NCBI GenBank assembly: GCA_902593945.1 | Contig: CACJKA010000008.1 | Location: 1-54,410, forward strand | Origin: an uncultured Candidatus Poseidoniales archaeon | GTDB taxonomy: Archaea; Thermoplasmatota; Poseidoniia; Poseidoniales; Thalassarchaeaceae | Reading direction: 5' to 3' | DNA: 54,410 nt | Shown here: positions 53,990 through 54,410 of the stretch, one piece after another | How positions within the stretch are numbered: the stretch's first letter is position 1 | Layout: each line of letters starts with the position of its first letter | Made by a program: the position numbers and the translations under genes | Notes under the pieces: model-generated | Databases searched by the model: none | What the model saw: the letters and a program-made list of their open reading frames with translations, nothing else | What the model was told of the DNA's origin: nothing

Positions 53990-54410
53990 TTATACTCCCT
54001 TTGAAACTATGTATATGCCATCTTGGAATACACGCCTGTCTCTCTTTTTAATTGCACAGCATCTCTCAATATTTGCTGCGGTTTGACCTACTTTTTCTCT
54101 ATCTGAGCCTTTTACCAAGATATCAGTCTTATTTTCAACTCTAACTTCAACTTCCCCAGGTGACCAAGGTAGTTTTGCTACACGAGGAACTTTTTCCCCG
54201 AAAAGATTGTTTACGGTTAATTTGTTTCCTTGAACCTTGATAGTCATTGGAAAGTGAGAATATACAGCTTGAAGACGATATTCAAAACCAGTGTCGACAC
54301 CCTTTACCATGTTGTTCAAGTGAGCATTCCATGTCCCTGCTAGCGCCCTCTCAGAACGTCTTGGAAGATCGCAAAATACTTCTAAACCTCCATCGACTTG
54401 TTTGATATCC
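53990..54410 (-). CDS. rpl6: Large-subunit ribosomal protein uL6, N terminus cut by window edge
   Basis: The frame stays open to the window end, reading upstream of the first possible start as DIKQVDGGLEVFCDLP and ALAGTWNAHL, so about 140 C-terminal residues are visible. NNMVKGVDTGFEYRLQAVYS and SHFPMTIKV are conserved archaeal L6 segments, with VEVRVENKTDILVKGSDREKVG in the second domain. It lies upstream of eL32, the normal spc order. Confidence 0.95.
   Translation of the reverse strand, partial: DIKQVDGGLEVFCDLPRRSERALAGTWNAHLNNMVKGVDTGFEYRLQAVYSHFPMTIKVQGNKLTVNNLFGEKVPRVAKLPWSPGEVEVRVENKTDILVKGSDREKVGQTAANIERCCAIKKRDRRVFQDGIYIVSKGV

Overview
The window is a 54.4 kb piece of an AT-rich, very compact archaeal chromosome. 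Archaeal markers include aRF1 (NIKS and GGQ motifs), aIF2-beta, a class I lysyl-tRNA synthetase, Trm56, archaeal-type UMP kinase, eL19 and eL32, and a 16S rRNA with archaeal signature sequences. A 16S gene with no 23S or tRNA beside it points to the Thermoplasmata side of the Euryarchaeota. Several bacterial-type modules (a complete 2-oxoacid dehydrogenase complex with LipA/LipB, dihydropteroate synthase, flotillin/NfeD, an Aap-type amino-acid ABC transporter, thiolase) make a marine Group II archaeon (Poseidoniales) the best guess. That placement is inference; a 16S search would settle it.

Layout. 1-7.2 kb (+): the end of lipA, branched-chain 2-oxoacid dehydrogenase E1alpha, E1beta, E2 and E3, lipB and a class V aminotransferase, a self-contained complex plus lipoylation operon. 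7.2-17.1 kb: mixed housekeeping genes (ubiX-like, peroxiredoxin, thioredoxin-like, argS, prf1, pyrH, NOG1-type GTPase, pterin dehydratase, nitroreductase, VAT1-like reductase) and several small unknowns, including a 38-residue zinc-ribbon protein. 17.2-22.4 kb: aIF2-beta, dUTPase, a GfcR-like regulator, lysK and a MutS2-like ATPase. 22.5-28.5 kb (-): membrane protein, trm56, carA, carB. 28.5-32.4 kb (+): folP, a TraB-family protein, a YeiH-family exporter and a TauE/SafE permease whose frame is broken at a run of ten G. 32.4-39.8 kb (-): lipoprotein, ABC exporter, hotdog thioesterase, two small membrane proteins, NfeD-like protein, flotillin and thiolase. 39.9-46.6 kb: NAD kinase, then a four-gene amino-acid ABC importer (-) with unusually large permeases and a hairpin between the binding-protein gene and the permease genes. 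46.8-48.6 kb (-): 16S rRNA with a UUCG hairpin behind it and a long folded leader ahead. 48.7 kb to the end (-): secY, uL15, uL30, uS5, uL18, eL19, eL32 and uL6, the distal spc ribosomal-protein operon.

The genes are packed with 1-4 base overlaps. Shine-Dalgarno sequences of the GGTGAT type, often before GTG or TTG starts, match the 16S 3' tail present in the same window. Three convergent gene pairs share the four bases of their stop codons. I saw no tRNA, CRISPR array, insertion sequence or prophage.

The most notable items are: a SecY carrying about 135 extra N-terminal residues with four predicted membrane helices; an eL32 fused to an N-terminal SAP domain and an acidic linker; a folded RNA of about 207 nt at the 5' end of the 16S transcript; the homopolymer-broken TauE/SafE gene; a recurring short motif at gene borders; and a flotillin-centred membrane operon with two unknown small membrane proteins.
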